Origin: Escarpia spicata
Lineage: Eukaryota; Annelida; Polychaeta; Sabellida; Siboglinidae
Direction: 5' to 3'
DNA length: 64,000 nucleotides
Assembly (NCBI GenBank): GCA_963995525.1
Contig: OZ023208.1
Span: forward strand, 27,118,999 to 27,182,998
Positions within the stretch are counted from its first letter, which is position 1; each line of letters begins with the position of its first letter. A program made the position numbers and the translations under genes. The notes under the pieces are model-generated. The model searched no databases, was not told the origin of the DNA, and saw only the letters and a list, made by a program, of their open reading frames with translations. Positions 10,401-21,271 of the stretch are shown piece by piece.

Positions 10401-13400
10401 TTTAAGCTATACAGTAGAGCTAACCTTATTCAAATATGTTGACAAGTTTTATTTTTATGCCATTTTATGTAGAACCATGTATAACGATGATGTTATAAAT
10501 GTATTGAAAAGACTACCTGGACTGCAGCTGGTTCAGTGCAGTTGTACCAGCTGTGTTGACTTCAAAGGTGTTAGATTGACAGCTGGTAATAACAATGTAA
10601 TAATCTTCATCTCAAGCAGCTGTGAGAAGGGAAGGACCTTGTGGTTTTAACTATTTCTTAGACAGTTGGGCCACCTGTACAGTTGACCCAGCACATGGGA
10701 TTATAACACTGTATCCTGTACCAGGCAAGTGCAATTTACTCCAGTGCAAGAGGCATTTGTAAATGGTGTTGCTTTGACAGTGAAGCCAAAGTGTGAACAT
10801 TGTGCTTGGAACTGGGCTTAAAACATCAACACCTGAAACCATAAGCAAGCTTCTGAACAAAACAGTTGTTACAGTTGATGTCTGCTAGTGTGGGAGAGTT
10901 GTCAAGAACGGCTGATGCCATCATAATCAAAGATGTTTGTGCGGTCCACGATGCCGACGGCCCAGACACACGGGATGACGCCGCCATGCCGTTCCAGGCA
11001 GCATTCTTTGATAGTGACAACGACGGTGACTTTGGTCTGGAGGATTTTAATTGTGAAATGGACGATGGTATCACATCTGAAGATGTTTGCCTGGTGCGTG
11101 TGCCATTGTTTGATGAGGTCAACAACTCAGACACAGATACATGGACTCATGCCACCGTAACGGCATGGCGTTCTTCAACAGTGACGATGAAAATGACTTT
11201 GACGGATTTTATTGTTTTCATATGTTTTGATCTTTGTTTCTGAACACTATGGATACAAGCTGTTATGTGTTATGTAGTTATTTGTTTTGCACCACTGGCA
11301 ATTATAATACAATGTTTTATTGATACATCCGACTTCGTTTTTTCGTTAAGTTTTTCACTTATTATAAACGTTACTACTGACAACCCAGTGAGTCAACTTT
11401 CACAACTTTTTTTTACAAATGACTGCATTCAAAGCCGCACCCCCACTTTGCTGTCATCATCATCAATTAGGCGACACATTACTGTAACTGTACATTCTAC
11501 ATTCTGATGTAATAACAATTGCATCTGTGTTGAGAACACTCTTGTCCTCAAAGCAAGAACATCTGATTGAAACAAGCAGCAGCTTCACCACTCAAGGATT
11601 ATTGTACTAAACTTTTAAAAGCCAAAATAAAATCATGTGACATTCAACTTATTCAAATCTTTCATTCCACAATGGCCCGTATCACGTATTCCTAAGGAGC
11701 CTTAGCCCCAATGTATAATTTACGTCACCTGTCACTGAAGGGTGGGTATCAAGTCACAAAATTGTGAAATCGAGTTTTGTACCTTTTCTGGATTCCACAG
11801 ATCACGAGCTTTAAAATTATACATAATTTGTTTAAATATCTTCAGTAGTTTTTTTAATTTATTGTTCAAATTGAAGCAAACTTTAAAAAAGTGATGTTTT
11901 GAGAAACAAGGTCATTTTAACTCGTATTAAAACTAATAAAATGCCTGTATTTTATTAGTTTTGGACTGTTTATCGATGCAAATAAACTAGACATTGTAAG
12001 ATGAGATTACAAGGTGTGTGTTTCTGCCAAAATCACAACACTGATAGAACATGACCGAGACGGTATATTTTTGGCTCGTGTGCAGAATAGGCTTGTGCAA
12101 CTTAATACCCAATTCTGAGTGAAGAGGTTCATCAGACTGGATGGTTCAAATGAGTGATATTTTTAATTTCACTTTCAGTTTACGTCACGAAAAAAAGGTA
12201 AACTGACCGCGAAATAAGTAAAAATATCACTCATCAATACTCGATTAGCTGTGGAGGGTGAAATGTAACAAAATCTAATTTTGGCAGTGTCCACCCAGTC
12301 ACTCACCATTGTCACCCCGACCCCAAGAGAACACTTCATAGTCATTGGTGACAGCGAGGACATGTGACGCACCACATGACACCTGTATCACCTCGAAGCC
12401 GAGCAGCGCTTCTACGATCTTTGCCTGTAACAGAGTGGCAGCCGACAACAATGGGCGGGGCGGAGCGATGATAATAGAGGGTGTTCAGACGTGTGTGTTC
12501 ATGTGCTGGAATTGTTTGTTTTGTTATGTTACTACAGCAAGAATAAATAGATAAAATAACAAGGATTTAGGTGCAATAGAAGTTAGCTTATTATTAAAAC
12601 AGGTGCTTTAAAAGTTTAACAAATACCTTGTCTATGGTATTTGTTACACCGTGCAATATGATTACAACAAAACACGTCTCAGGTCAACAAAGACAGCACC
12701 ATCTAAAATCTTATACAAACCTGCGGCACATCCTTGAAGTTTCCGTGACCGAGACACCCGGTGGCGCCACTGCCAAAGGTCATCAGGATGCCACGGTCTA
12801 GCGAACACGAACAACAAACGAAAAGTTCATGTGAAATGTCAGTGTGTACATTTTATGGAGGCAACAAAGATTCTTGTATAAAATATTGATATTATTATTT
12901 AAAGCATTCATAGAAGAAGATAGTAAATCTATGCCCAATAGTTTCCCCCGTGCCTAACTCCATGAGACAGTATTACCTGTAAGACAGGCTGTGAAGAGAT
13001 CTCCGCAGGCGACGTGTTGGATGGTCACGGCTGACTGACCCTCGAGATACCGTGGCACAAACGCTGGACTCGTGCCTGGCACCGTGCCAGGTATCCCGGC
13101 CGCCTCACTCTATAAGAATTATGTAACAATAAGAAGTCCAACATAACTTCTACTAACAACCGTTTGGAGGGCCATGATCGCCAAGGCCTGTGACAGAGAA
13201 GAAAAAGAATGATAGTAATGTTTTTAAGAGCGCTAATTCCCACTTGGTGGATCGACAACTGAAATAATAAGACCAATATAGTTAAAATTATCATTATAAG
13301 AGTTGTAGAGTAGGCAACAATAAAAATACAGATATATAAATATATTAAAAAAACTTTAAAAGCTGGTAAAAACAGTTAACACAACATTTTCGAATAATGT

Positions 13401-16400
13401 CCATCATGATAAAACATAAGTACATAAAATTAGTTAAAAGAACAGTAGAAAAATTATATAGATAAATGAGTGGAAGGTGACAGTTAGTGAAGAGAGCAGA
13501 TATTATTAGAGGAGAAGATAAAAGGAAAAGAGGAAGGCACAGTTGAGATGGGAGGACTGGGTGAAGAGAGATTGGGGGGTTTGGGAGGGGGTGGTGAACA
13601 GGAAGAGATGGGGGGTGGGGACTGGTGGTGGAGACCGCAATGTCGGATCAATTATGGAAAAAGGAAAACAAACTAATGTGCGGACTAATACTGAGGCCCA
13701 CCTCCCCCGGAGAGACAAGAGCAACAACAAACCTCCCAAATAAAGAGTCTTCCGTTCTTCGTGACGGCGGCCTTCTGAGTGCGACCTGCTGCGACTTGTG
13801 TCACCTGTACGTCACTGCTGGGCAGGGGCAGAGCCACCGGGGTCATTATACCACTACCCCAGCAGAACACCGTGCTCAGGGGAACTAGCTTTGTTGGTAT
13901 CGATTCCGTTGCTGAGAAACAGAATATATGCCAGGTGATGATCTATTCATTTTTATCAGGCTATTGTTAATAATAATAGTTTTGTCTATATATGAATAAA
14001 ACAGTTTTGTCTTCCGACATCCCTGGAGTCATTTCATATAAAATTCAATGATGATGACGATGTACTGTTTCTGCGATATAATTAGTCTGCATGACATCTT
14101 AGTGTCGCAATCAGTCCCAGTTCAATAAACCGACTTAAATTTCAGTAGGCAAAAATGCAGTAACTGTGTTACTATTTGTTTTGTACATACAAATATTGTT
14201 CTTCCTCTTGGTTTGCTTGTACACGAGTAAGGTTCAGTTTCTGTGTTCTTGTACTGCTCTTTCTGCTGTAACCTCCATTGCTCCCTATAAACAGCCCCCC
14301 TCTCGCCCCACCTTATAGTTTCTTCCTCTTTTCTCAAATCCCTCTCTCTATGTCTCAGCTGTAGTCTTCCCCTTTCCATGCGGCCTTGACGTTTCTCTGC
14401 CTCTGCTCTCTATGTTAACCTACCCACATCTAGTTTCAAATTAAAAATACTTAATGTAATTTGACCTTATGGCACTTGATGGATCCAGTACATTGTTTTT
14501 GTTATGTAATAATCAAAATAAAGCGCATGACCTAAACCAGGCTTTGCCTTGCCAACAATGATTCCCTGGGATATAGGCACTACAGAATTTATTATTATTA
14601 TTATAATATATATATACATGTGCATTACAATACTAAAATGGCGTGACATCTTATATATTAATCTTTCCTGTATACAGTTCTCACTTAAACTGCTTTGCCT
14701 TATGTTGTTATCATAAAGAAAACCATTTGAGTCCAGAATTTCAATGATATATACATATATGATTCAATATCTAAACACACCACATTTACAGCATTCTTTT
14801 TGACGGTTCTTGTTGCTAGACAATAGGTCACATGACACACGGATCAATCATGGGGGGGTGATGATTATATTTGGTTAAAGTTGGCCTGGCTACTATCTCT
14901 AATTGCCCACAGTGGCCCAGAGAGGTACGTACACTTGCCCAGGGTCGTGCCAGTCCGAGAGACACGGCCTCTAGACGGCCCAGACAGATCCGACAAGGAG
15001 CGTGGAACTCTGAAACACAAAGTTCTAATATTCACATCACATTTATTATTGCTAATGCATTGACAGGTAGATAAAGTTTATTTTCGGAACAGTATGAATC
15101 ATACATACAAACAAACATAAGCAACAGATAGAACAGTTGGTAAGATGATATACAATTCCAAGTTGACAGCGGAGCCAATTAGGGCTGTAACTCGTTGATT
15201 TCAATTATACCAACGTAAGATTAAGTACCGAGGTAATGATTAAGTGAACTGGCCACTGTCATCTCCAAAATAACTGTTATAAACAGTGTATTAATTTCAT
15301 GTGTAGCGTGTTGATTAAGTTGCTATAACTAAATTAATAAAACATATGTAAAAAATATAATAACTGTAATATTAAATGTTCGTTTAGTGTAGTGAAGAAA
15401 AAACGCAAAATATCTTTGTTTACTAACACAAACAGATACTTGCATAGTTTGAAAGGATGTGTGTTATACAATGTATGGTGAAACTAAGTTATTTGACAAT
15501 TTCAAGTCAAGGTCATAAAATACAAATATATTATTGACATAAAACACATATGCTCTGTGAGTACATCATTGTTTAAAAATCAACATAAAGACTTGGGACA
15601 AATTAATATAACAATTAAAAAGAAATTACTTTCTTTTATGTATGAAATAATTAGTTTTTTTAATTTGTAGATACCTTCGACATGGCGCACTTCCAAAGTC
15701 GGTATAAAGATGCGTAAGAGCGCTGAGGATGATGGGTTGGGCCATAATCTCGTTGATGCTCGGCCGTTTATTCGGGTCTAAGTGGAGCATGCTCAGTATC
15801 AGCTGTCGCAGCTCGTTGCTGTAGCGATCAGATATTGGCGCAAACGTGCCACGCATTATCTTCAGGATCAGAGCTGGCAGATTCTGAGACAAACGTCAAA
15901 ACGTTTTCAAGGTTCCCTAAATCATATGTACGTGCTGTAATAAATATACTAAACTGAAATTAAAATAGAAGATTTTATTCTACATTTAATGTAGTTTAAC
16001 ACTGAGTTTAGTTAGCATTTAGTTAGTTAGCAATACAAGATGGTGTTGCTCGTTATGCAAGACACTTTAAGCAACACAACAGTAATTATACAAGGGGCTT
16101 CAGGTCAAAACCCTCTGGGTGAAATTTTATAATGGTCACAATTTCATCATTGAAGTTTACACTAAAAAAATCAGCCATTGCTACCAGTCACTTTGGTTTA
16201 GAATTCTTCAGATATTCCAATATATATCTTACACAAGTTTTTTATATTTAAGATTGAGGAAGAAGTACAAAAGTAAACTTTTATCAAACACAAACAACGT
16301 GTTTATCTAGTTTATCCACAAAACCATCCGTATGTACAGTACATGAAACATACCTGAGCTTCGAATGCTCTGCATAGACTGGCCAACTCATAGAGGACAC

Positions 16401-19400
16401 AACCCAACGCCCAAATATCACTCTTCTGATTGTATGTGTATCACTGTTAAGGACACACTTGAAGCCAGGAAATAACAGTTGATGGAACCTCAGAAAATAA
16501 CAGACAGTGGTGGATATTTGTGTATAAATAGTCTTTCACAGTAATTGCTGTGTGGCTGGTCGCTTCATAGAGAAGTCAAAATGGTGTTCGATTGATCAGG
16601 TCTGCACGTACTGTGCTGTGAGCAGTCCTAAGGACTGGATGCCATGCTACTACTATATAAAACATGTTTACCTTTTAATACACTGAGTTATCGCAAGTCA
16701 TTTTATTCAGATGTATTTTAATAAAGGTAAGTTGTTTGATCTGTGTGCTTAGAAAACGTATAACCACAGTTACACAATTGCATTTATAGATGTTAATTAA
16801 GTTAATATGAACATTAATTAAATATTTTATCAACCTACCTTCCATCGATTTAAAAAAAATGTTTTTGTCATTATTCCAAATACTGATAGATGTGCCCAAG
16901 TCAAGGATATGGCTTCCCCTCACAAAGTTCTGGCGATATGTAACTTGGCGTTCCAACCACCTAGAAATATTCACAATAAATACAAATGTCAAAGTAGAAA
17001 ACAAGTAAATTACATCATAGATATCTTCAGTAAAACATAAACGACATGGACTGAGTGTAAAAATAAACTTATTTCATTTTATAATATGATCTCTCTGCCT
17101 AATTAAGATTCTCCTTTTGAACATTAATATCAAATTTTACCATCACGATTACAGATCTATGCAAGGACACAAGATAGATTATCTAAATTATATGGATTTG
17201 TTATACTTATAAATACTCCATGATTGACACAACTGTAGAACATGTAAGAGGTGTGAACATATTTGACTTATAATGTGGATTGTTTTGTGCAAGAAAAACA
17301 ATTACTCTCAGTAGAAAACATGCATGATATTTACTGCCTGGAATGACAACACTGACAACAAGCAGTATCATCGTTTACAAACATGAAATTCTTAAAAGTT
17401 ATTAAAAAAAACTAAGAAAACATGCCCTATTTTATAAGCGTTACATAACCACCAAGATGTCCATAAACACACCAAGATAGTCAGAGACAACTTACAGTGT
17501 AGGCCTTGCTTTTGCTGCTCAGTACTTTGGAGATTCCAAAGTCGCCAATCTTGACAACTTCGCGTTTCTTGTCCATGAGGATGTTCTGAGTCTTAAGATC
17601 TCGATGGAGGATCTGCTTCGAGTGCACATGTTGCAGTGACAGTAGCATCTGTGCTAAGTACTTGAGGATCTCCTGCAAGTTACACCCACGGCATTACTAT
17701 TAGTAGTAGTAGAAAAAGCTTTATTTAATCATGGTGACCATGTCATGTGTTACTACGTGATTTGCAGTGGGCCACCACTCAATACACTCTTACTTCCACA
17801 TTTATTTAGCTTTAGATAAAATATACAATTCACAACAATAAATAAAAAATGTAATAATAAATAAATAAAATAATTAAGACATTACAATAAAAAAAATAAC
17901 AAATCAAGTTACAAATTATAGACACAAAGATAGGAGACAAAAAATTTTGTAAACAAAATAAAAATGAATTAATTAAAATAATTTACGAAGATACACACAC
18001 CCATGCATGCATGCGCACACGCATGCACACACATACACACACACACGCATATACGTCACATTCACACACTTTATCCACTAAAAAACTATAAATAACTATC
18101 TTTGTTTTTTCAAATACATCACAGATTGGCAGCCAGTGGTCCAAGGAAGCGAGTGAATAAAGAAACAGGCAAGTGTACATCACAGACTGGGAGTCGGTGG
18201 TCCAAGGAAGTGAGTGGATAAAGAAACAGACAAGTGTACATCACAGACTAGGAGTCGGTGGTCCAAGGAAGTGAGTGGATAAAGAAACAGACAAGTGTAC
18301 ATCACAGACTGGCAGTCAGTGGTCCAAGGAAGCGAGTGAATAAAGAAACAGGCAAGTGTACATCACAGACTGGCAGTCAGTGGTCCAAGGAAGTGAGTGG
18401 ATAAAGAAACATGTGAGTGTACATCACAGACTGGCAGTCAGTGGTCCAAGGAAGTGAGTGGATAAAGAAACAGGCGAGTGTACATTACAGACTGGCAGTC
18501 AGTGGTCCAAGGAAGCGAGTGGATAAAGAAACAGGTGAGTGTACATCACAGACTGGCAGTCAGTGGTCCAAGGAAGTGAGGGGATAAAGAAACAGGCAAG
18601 TGTACATCACAGACTGGCAGTCAGTGGTCCAAGGAAGCGAGTGAATAAAGAAACAGGCAAGTGTACATCACAGACTGGCAGTCAGTGGTCCAAGGAAGTG
18701 AGTGGATAAAGAAACATGTGAGTGTACATCACAGACTGGCAGTCAGTGGTCCAAGGAAGTGAGTGGATAAAGAAACAGGCGAGTGTACATTACAGACTGG
18801 CAGTCAGTGGTCCAAGGAAGCGAGTGGATAAAGAAACAGGTGAGTGTACATCACAGACTGGCAGTCAGTGGTCCAAGGAAGTGAGTGGATAAAGAAACAG
18901 GCAAGTGTACATCACAGACTGGCAGTCAGTGGTCCAAGGAAGCGAGTGGATAAAGAAACATGCGAGTGTACATCACAGACTGGCAGTCAGTGGTCCAAGG
19001 AAATGAGTGGATAAAGAAACAGGCGAGTGTACTTTGGAGATAGACTTGGAAATTAGCATATTAATAATCCTTAGGTGAGGAAATGCAGGAAAACCAATGA
19101 CATGACCCTACCTCCTCCTCCAACAGTTGGCCATTTCTCTGTTGCAGGTATTCAAACAATGTGCCTCCTTCAAATCATAACAACAACTACTTACTCTCTG
19201 CAAATCACTAATATTAGCAAAAACGATATAATTAAATGACTAGTTTTTATAGCAATCAATACAATATTAGATCTGCTAAACATGTATATCAAACATGTTA
19301 ATTACTAATGCATCATTTGGTTATCATGTACAGTCCATAAAACCCTGGGGTGTAAAATACGTTTTTACTCAGTGTTATGGGCCCTTGTTCTCATCACACA

Positions 19401-20328
19401 AAAGCTAGGCTCATGCTAACTATTAGCCAATGGTTAAAACAAATATTAAATTTGGCTAAAATAGTTCAAACACATTTTCAAAATTTTGCTGAGGAAAAAT
19501 AAACAGGCTAAGAAAAATGCAATCACCCTGCCAAATTTACAAAGAATGTCTTCCCATCTGTCCCATCCTTAAAATAAGCCACATGTGAAGATGAAATATT
19601 ACTTTATAATAATATAATCTAAAATGAGAAAGAGCCCCATGAACAATGTTGATTCTAATCGACTCCACATGAAAGTTCTTTGCATAATATGTACCTTGTG
19701 CGTACTCCATAACAATCATGAGTGCCTTGTCTTCGAGGAAGTTCTCAATGTACTCAATTATATTCGGGTGGTCGAGCATGGCGAGGACTTTGACCTCGTT
19801 GAGAGCCGCTTGTCTCTCCTCCTTTGTCATCTGCTCCACGGGAATCTGCTTGATGATGAGCAGCTTACGGTCAGCAATCCGCCAACACAGGTACACCGTA
19901 CTGCACAACAGACACGCACACACCCAAGACAGTGTACATCAGCTCTACCTGCCAATTGTCATGTATTATTTAAGAGACCGATAAGTCATTATTAGATACA
20001 TCTAATTTGTCGACTAACTTAGTCTTAGTAAGAGACTAAATAATTAAGCTGTGGAGATGATTAAGGTATCTAAATCGCAATATATTAAATTAATCTTATT
20101 TATCTGTGTTAATGCAACGAAATATTTTCAGCAGTGACACAGTAACAATGCCATAGACATAGTGCACTGACCCGGTGAGTGACAGCAGTATGCCAGTACA
20201 GCGTTAGGGTGTGTTGTCACTCTAATATCGCTCGCTTACATACGGTTTCGTGAGCTATATGATATATCATGCAAGTCTTACCCATAAGCACCTCTTCCAA
20301 CAACTCTGATTTTTTCATATTTTTCCAT
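7466..20328 (-). CDS. NEK8: NIMA-related kinase 8: N-terminal kinase plus C-terminal RCC1 propeller
   Basis: Sixteen phase-consistent coding exons: 20282-20328, 19695-19900, 19112-19167, 17496-17672, 16911-16960, 16354-16435, 15675-15883, 14929-15009, 13733-13874, 12977-13103, 12721-12797, 12307-12424, 9410-9560, 8851-8990, 8258-8410, 7466-7624. The start [16 protein letters not shown] carries the glycine loop. The ATP lysine sits in [11 protein letters not shown] (residue 33), HRDLKTQN is near 126-133, DFG near 147-149 and SDIWALG near 185. From about residue 300, segments such as [35 protein letters not shown] and [11 protein letters not shown] are RCC1 blades. NEK8 acts in the ciliary inversin compartment (nephronophthisis pathway in vertebrates). 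About 658 residues are seen against 692 in human. The exon 8 donor and last exon are the least certain: AAAC is followed by GTAAGT at 7465, so a small terminal exon is probably missing; unspliced, the frame would run to a stop at 7338. Confidence 0.93.
7814..8148. mobile_element. MITE with GGGG(C/T)CATCCATAAA termini, in NEK8 intron 15
   Basis: The left end reads GGGGCCATCCATAAAGTATG. The right end read on the other strand is GGGGTCATCCATAAAATATG, so the termini match at most positions over at least 25 bp, both continuing into GTCAC. The 335-bp interior has no coding capacity. The interior edges are rich in runs of C/G on opposite strands. A clean target duplication is not obvious (possibly TAA/ATAA). 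Confidence 0.7.
8645..8850. repeat. Degenerate tandem CCAATCA-containing repeat in NEK8 intron 14
   Basis: The words CCAATCA, AAGCTGTTA and TATAT recur six to seven times (near 8654, 8680, 8704, 8728, 8748, 8777, 8831) at spacings of about 25-50 bp. This is a decayed tandem repeat ending exactly where exon 14 begins. The embedded CCAAT pentamers resemble NF-Y sites, but inside an intron this is likely coincidental. Confidence 0.45.
10866..11243 (+). other. Unexplained 125-codon open frame with internally duplicated acidic segment
   Basis: The frame, antisense within NEK8 intron 12, contains [16 protein letters not shown], a D-x-D-x-D-G run resembling an EF-hand calcium loop (position 12 is D rather than E). 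About 150 bp later the DNA carries a second, diverged copy: in another frame it reads [14 protein letters not shown]. The words KDVC and EDVC precede each copy at similar distance. This looks like an old tandem duplication of a coding segment that has since lost frame, perhaps from a transposon protein or host gene fragment. I do not recognise a family, and the reading frame as it stands may be untranslated. Confidence 0.3.
12150..12234. repeat. Inverted repeat (hairpin) with ~35-bp arms
   Basis: ATGAGTGATATTTTTA at the left returns as TAAAAATATCACTCAT at the right, and the inner ends CAGTTTAC/GTAAACTG also pair. The spacer between the arms is only about 14 bp. The arms are imperfect in the middle. 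It may be a remnant of a foldback element or a structured part of the NEK8 intron. Confidence 0.65.
13104..13732. other. NEK8 intron 9
   Basis: A purine-rich stretch on the plus strand (about 13480-13640, many GGAG/GGGG words) lies downstream of exon 9. No gene or element recognised. Confidence 0.5.
13875..14928. other. NEK8 intron 8
   Basis: AT-rich intron with a pyrimidine-rich plus-strand stretch near 14200-14400 and a short TA run near 14605-14625. An open frame at 14122-14379 on the minus strand is arginine/glutamate-rich low-complexity reading of that stretch and is not called as a gene. Confidence 0.5.
15010..15674. other. NEK8 intron 7
   Basis: AT-rich, no recognised element or gene. 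Intron 6 (15884-16353) is likewise empty. Confidence 0.5.
16436..16910 (-). other. U12-type (minor spliceosome) AT-AC intron in NEK8
   Basis: Exon 5 ends GGG-AAG-CC at 16911 and is followed by ATATCCTTGA, with no GT anywhere near the required junction. ATATCCTT is the consensus 5' site of U12-dependent introns. The 3' end reads TCCTTAAC, the U12 branch-site consensus, then ten bases ending CAC before A-TAC-AAT. Joining the halves gives ...[12 protein letters not shown], exactly the conserved kinase subdomain. Termini are therefore AT...AC, length 475 nt, interrupting codon 179. Recognition would need U11/U12 and U4atac/U6atac snRNPs. Confidence 0.9.
16961..17495. other. NEK8 intron 4
   Basis: AT-rich intron between the exons carrying HRDLKTQN and the VVGTP activation segment. 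No element recognised. Confidence 0.5.
17993..18062. repeat. (AC)n / GCATGC-rich microsatellite
   Basis: A run of ACACAC interspersed with CATGCATGC and CGCATGCAC lies immediately beside the minisatellite in NEK8 intron 3. Confidence 0.85.
18119..19031. repeat. 61-bp minisatellite, 15 units, with a five-unit higher-order repeat
   Basis: Fifteen units of 61 bp in NEK8 intron 3 share cores such as GTGGTCCAAGGAAG and GGATAAAGAAACA. Units begin near 18119, 18180, 18241 and then every 61 bp to 18973. Variant positions show that units starting at 18302, 18363, 18424, 18485 and 18546 reappear in the same order at 18607, 18668, 18729, 18790 and 18851, including the diagnostic TACAGACTGG start of the fourth and the ATGTGAG tail of the second. 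This is a 305-bp block duplication with only one difference noticed. Confidence 0.95.
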
Positions 20329-21271
20329 TGTCTACGTTTTTCGTTGCAATGGCACGGCAGAAAACATGATATGAACAACGACAAGTCGCAAAGTACCGGC
20401 TGACAGCTAGCTAACTAACATTACATCCGTTGGAACACCAATGCCTTGAGGACGACCACAATTATTACTTCATCTGTAGAGTGAGATGCGGAACGTTTCT
20501 TTTAAATCAACTTGTGCTCTTGTTATGTTTGTCGATCGTCAGATAGATTGTGTACGTTTTTTGATAATATATGATTAATTTCATGGATAATTCTAGAGAA
20601 ACACATTCTGGATGAGAATAAAACTGATTCTGAAATATCAGAATCATATGTATTGTTTTAATTTTTACATTTTATTATTTTGCACTAATCATATGTGCGT
20701 GACTATGTGAACTACAGTATGATAGTGTTTCCTTATATGTGTAAGCTTTTGGGATATGTGTAATATTCATACATTCATCTTATAATTTCTCTAATGTGAT
20801 TTACTATGACATATATAGTTAAGAGATACATTAACTACAAGTTTTTTTTAACTTCTTATGTATCCCTTTCAAACAACATTATATATAATACATTATATGT
20901 CACAACAAAATCAAGCTGAGGCGATTATATTTATACAACCAATGATGTAGGTTTGTTTGAATAAAACATATTGAATTGAGGTCTTCCTTACATTACCGGT
21001 TTACAAAGTCTAAATATGATGACCATGGGAAATTAACTAATAGTTGGTCGTTAAAGGCAAACAGTAAACTCAAACTTGTTCAAATGTGCTTAATACGTTT
21101 TCGAGATGGTTATATGTAACATTTGGTGACTGAAATCGTGCTTTGAACCGCCAGGCACCGGGGAAATGAGCAAACGTCCGTGTGGCATGGATGCCACGTA
21201 TAGGCGACCCAGGGCACCATTTCTGTCCACACTAAACATCTTCTTGCTTGGTGGTTTAGAAGGTCAGAGGA
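20329..21271. promoter_or_regulatory. Divergent intergenic region between NEK8 and NDUFB7 start codons
   Basis: The two ATGs (20328 minus, 21272 plus) face away from each other across 943 bp, so both promoters and 5' UTRs should lie here. GC content is higher at each flank (20200-20450 and 21130-21340) than in the AT-rich middle. No TATA box at a convincing distance or known factor site could be identified by eye. Confidence 0.5.

Larger units (their letters stand above)
9561..12306. other. NEK8 intron 12 (2.7 kb)
   Basis: Bounded by the donor after 12307 (GTGAGT) and the acceptor before 9560 (ACAG). It holds an unexplained open frame at 10866-11243 and a hairpin at 12150-12234, described separately. 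The remainder is AT-rich sequence in which I see no further feature. Confidence 0.6.

Noticed and set aside
18119..19031. Regular 61-bp repeats as a CRISPR array
   Set aside because: Whole units repeat without unique spacers, the DNA is animal, and the array lies in an intron; it is a minisatellite.
19624..19995. Plus-strand frames of 88-123 codons
   Set aside because: Antisense shadows of NEK8 exon 2.
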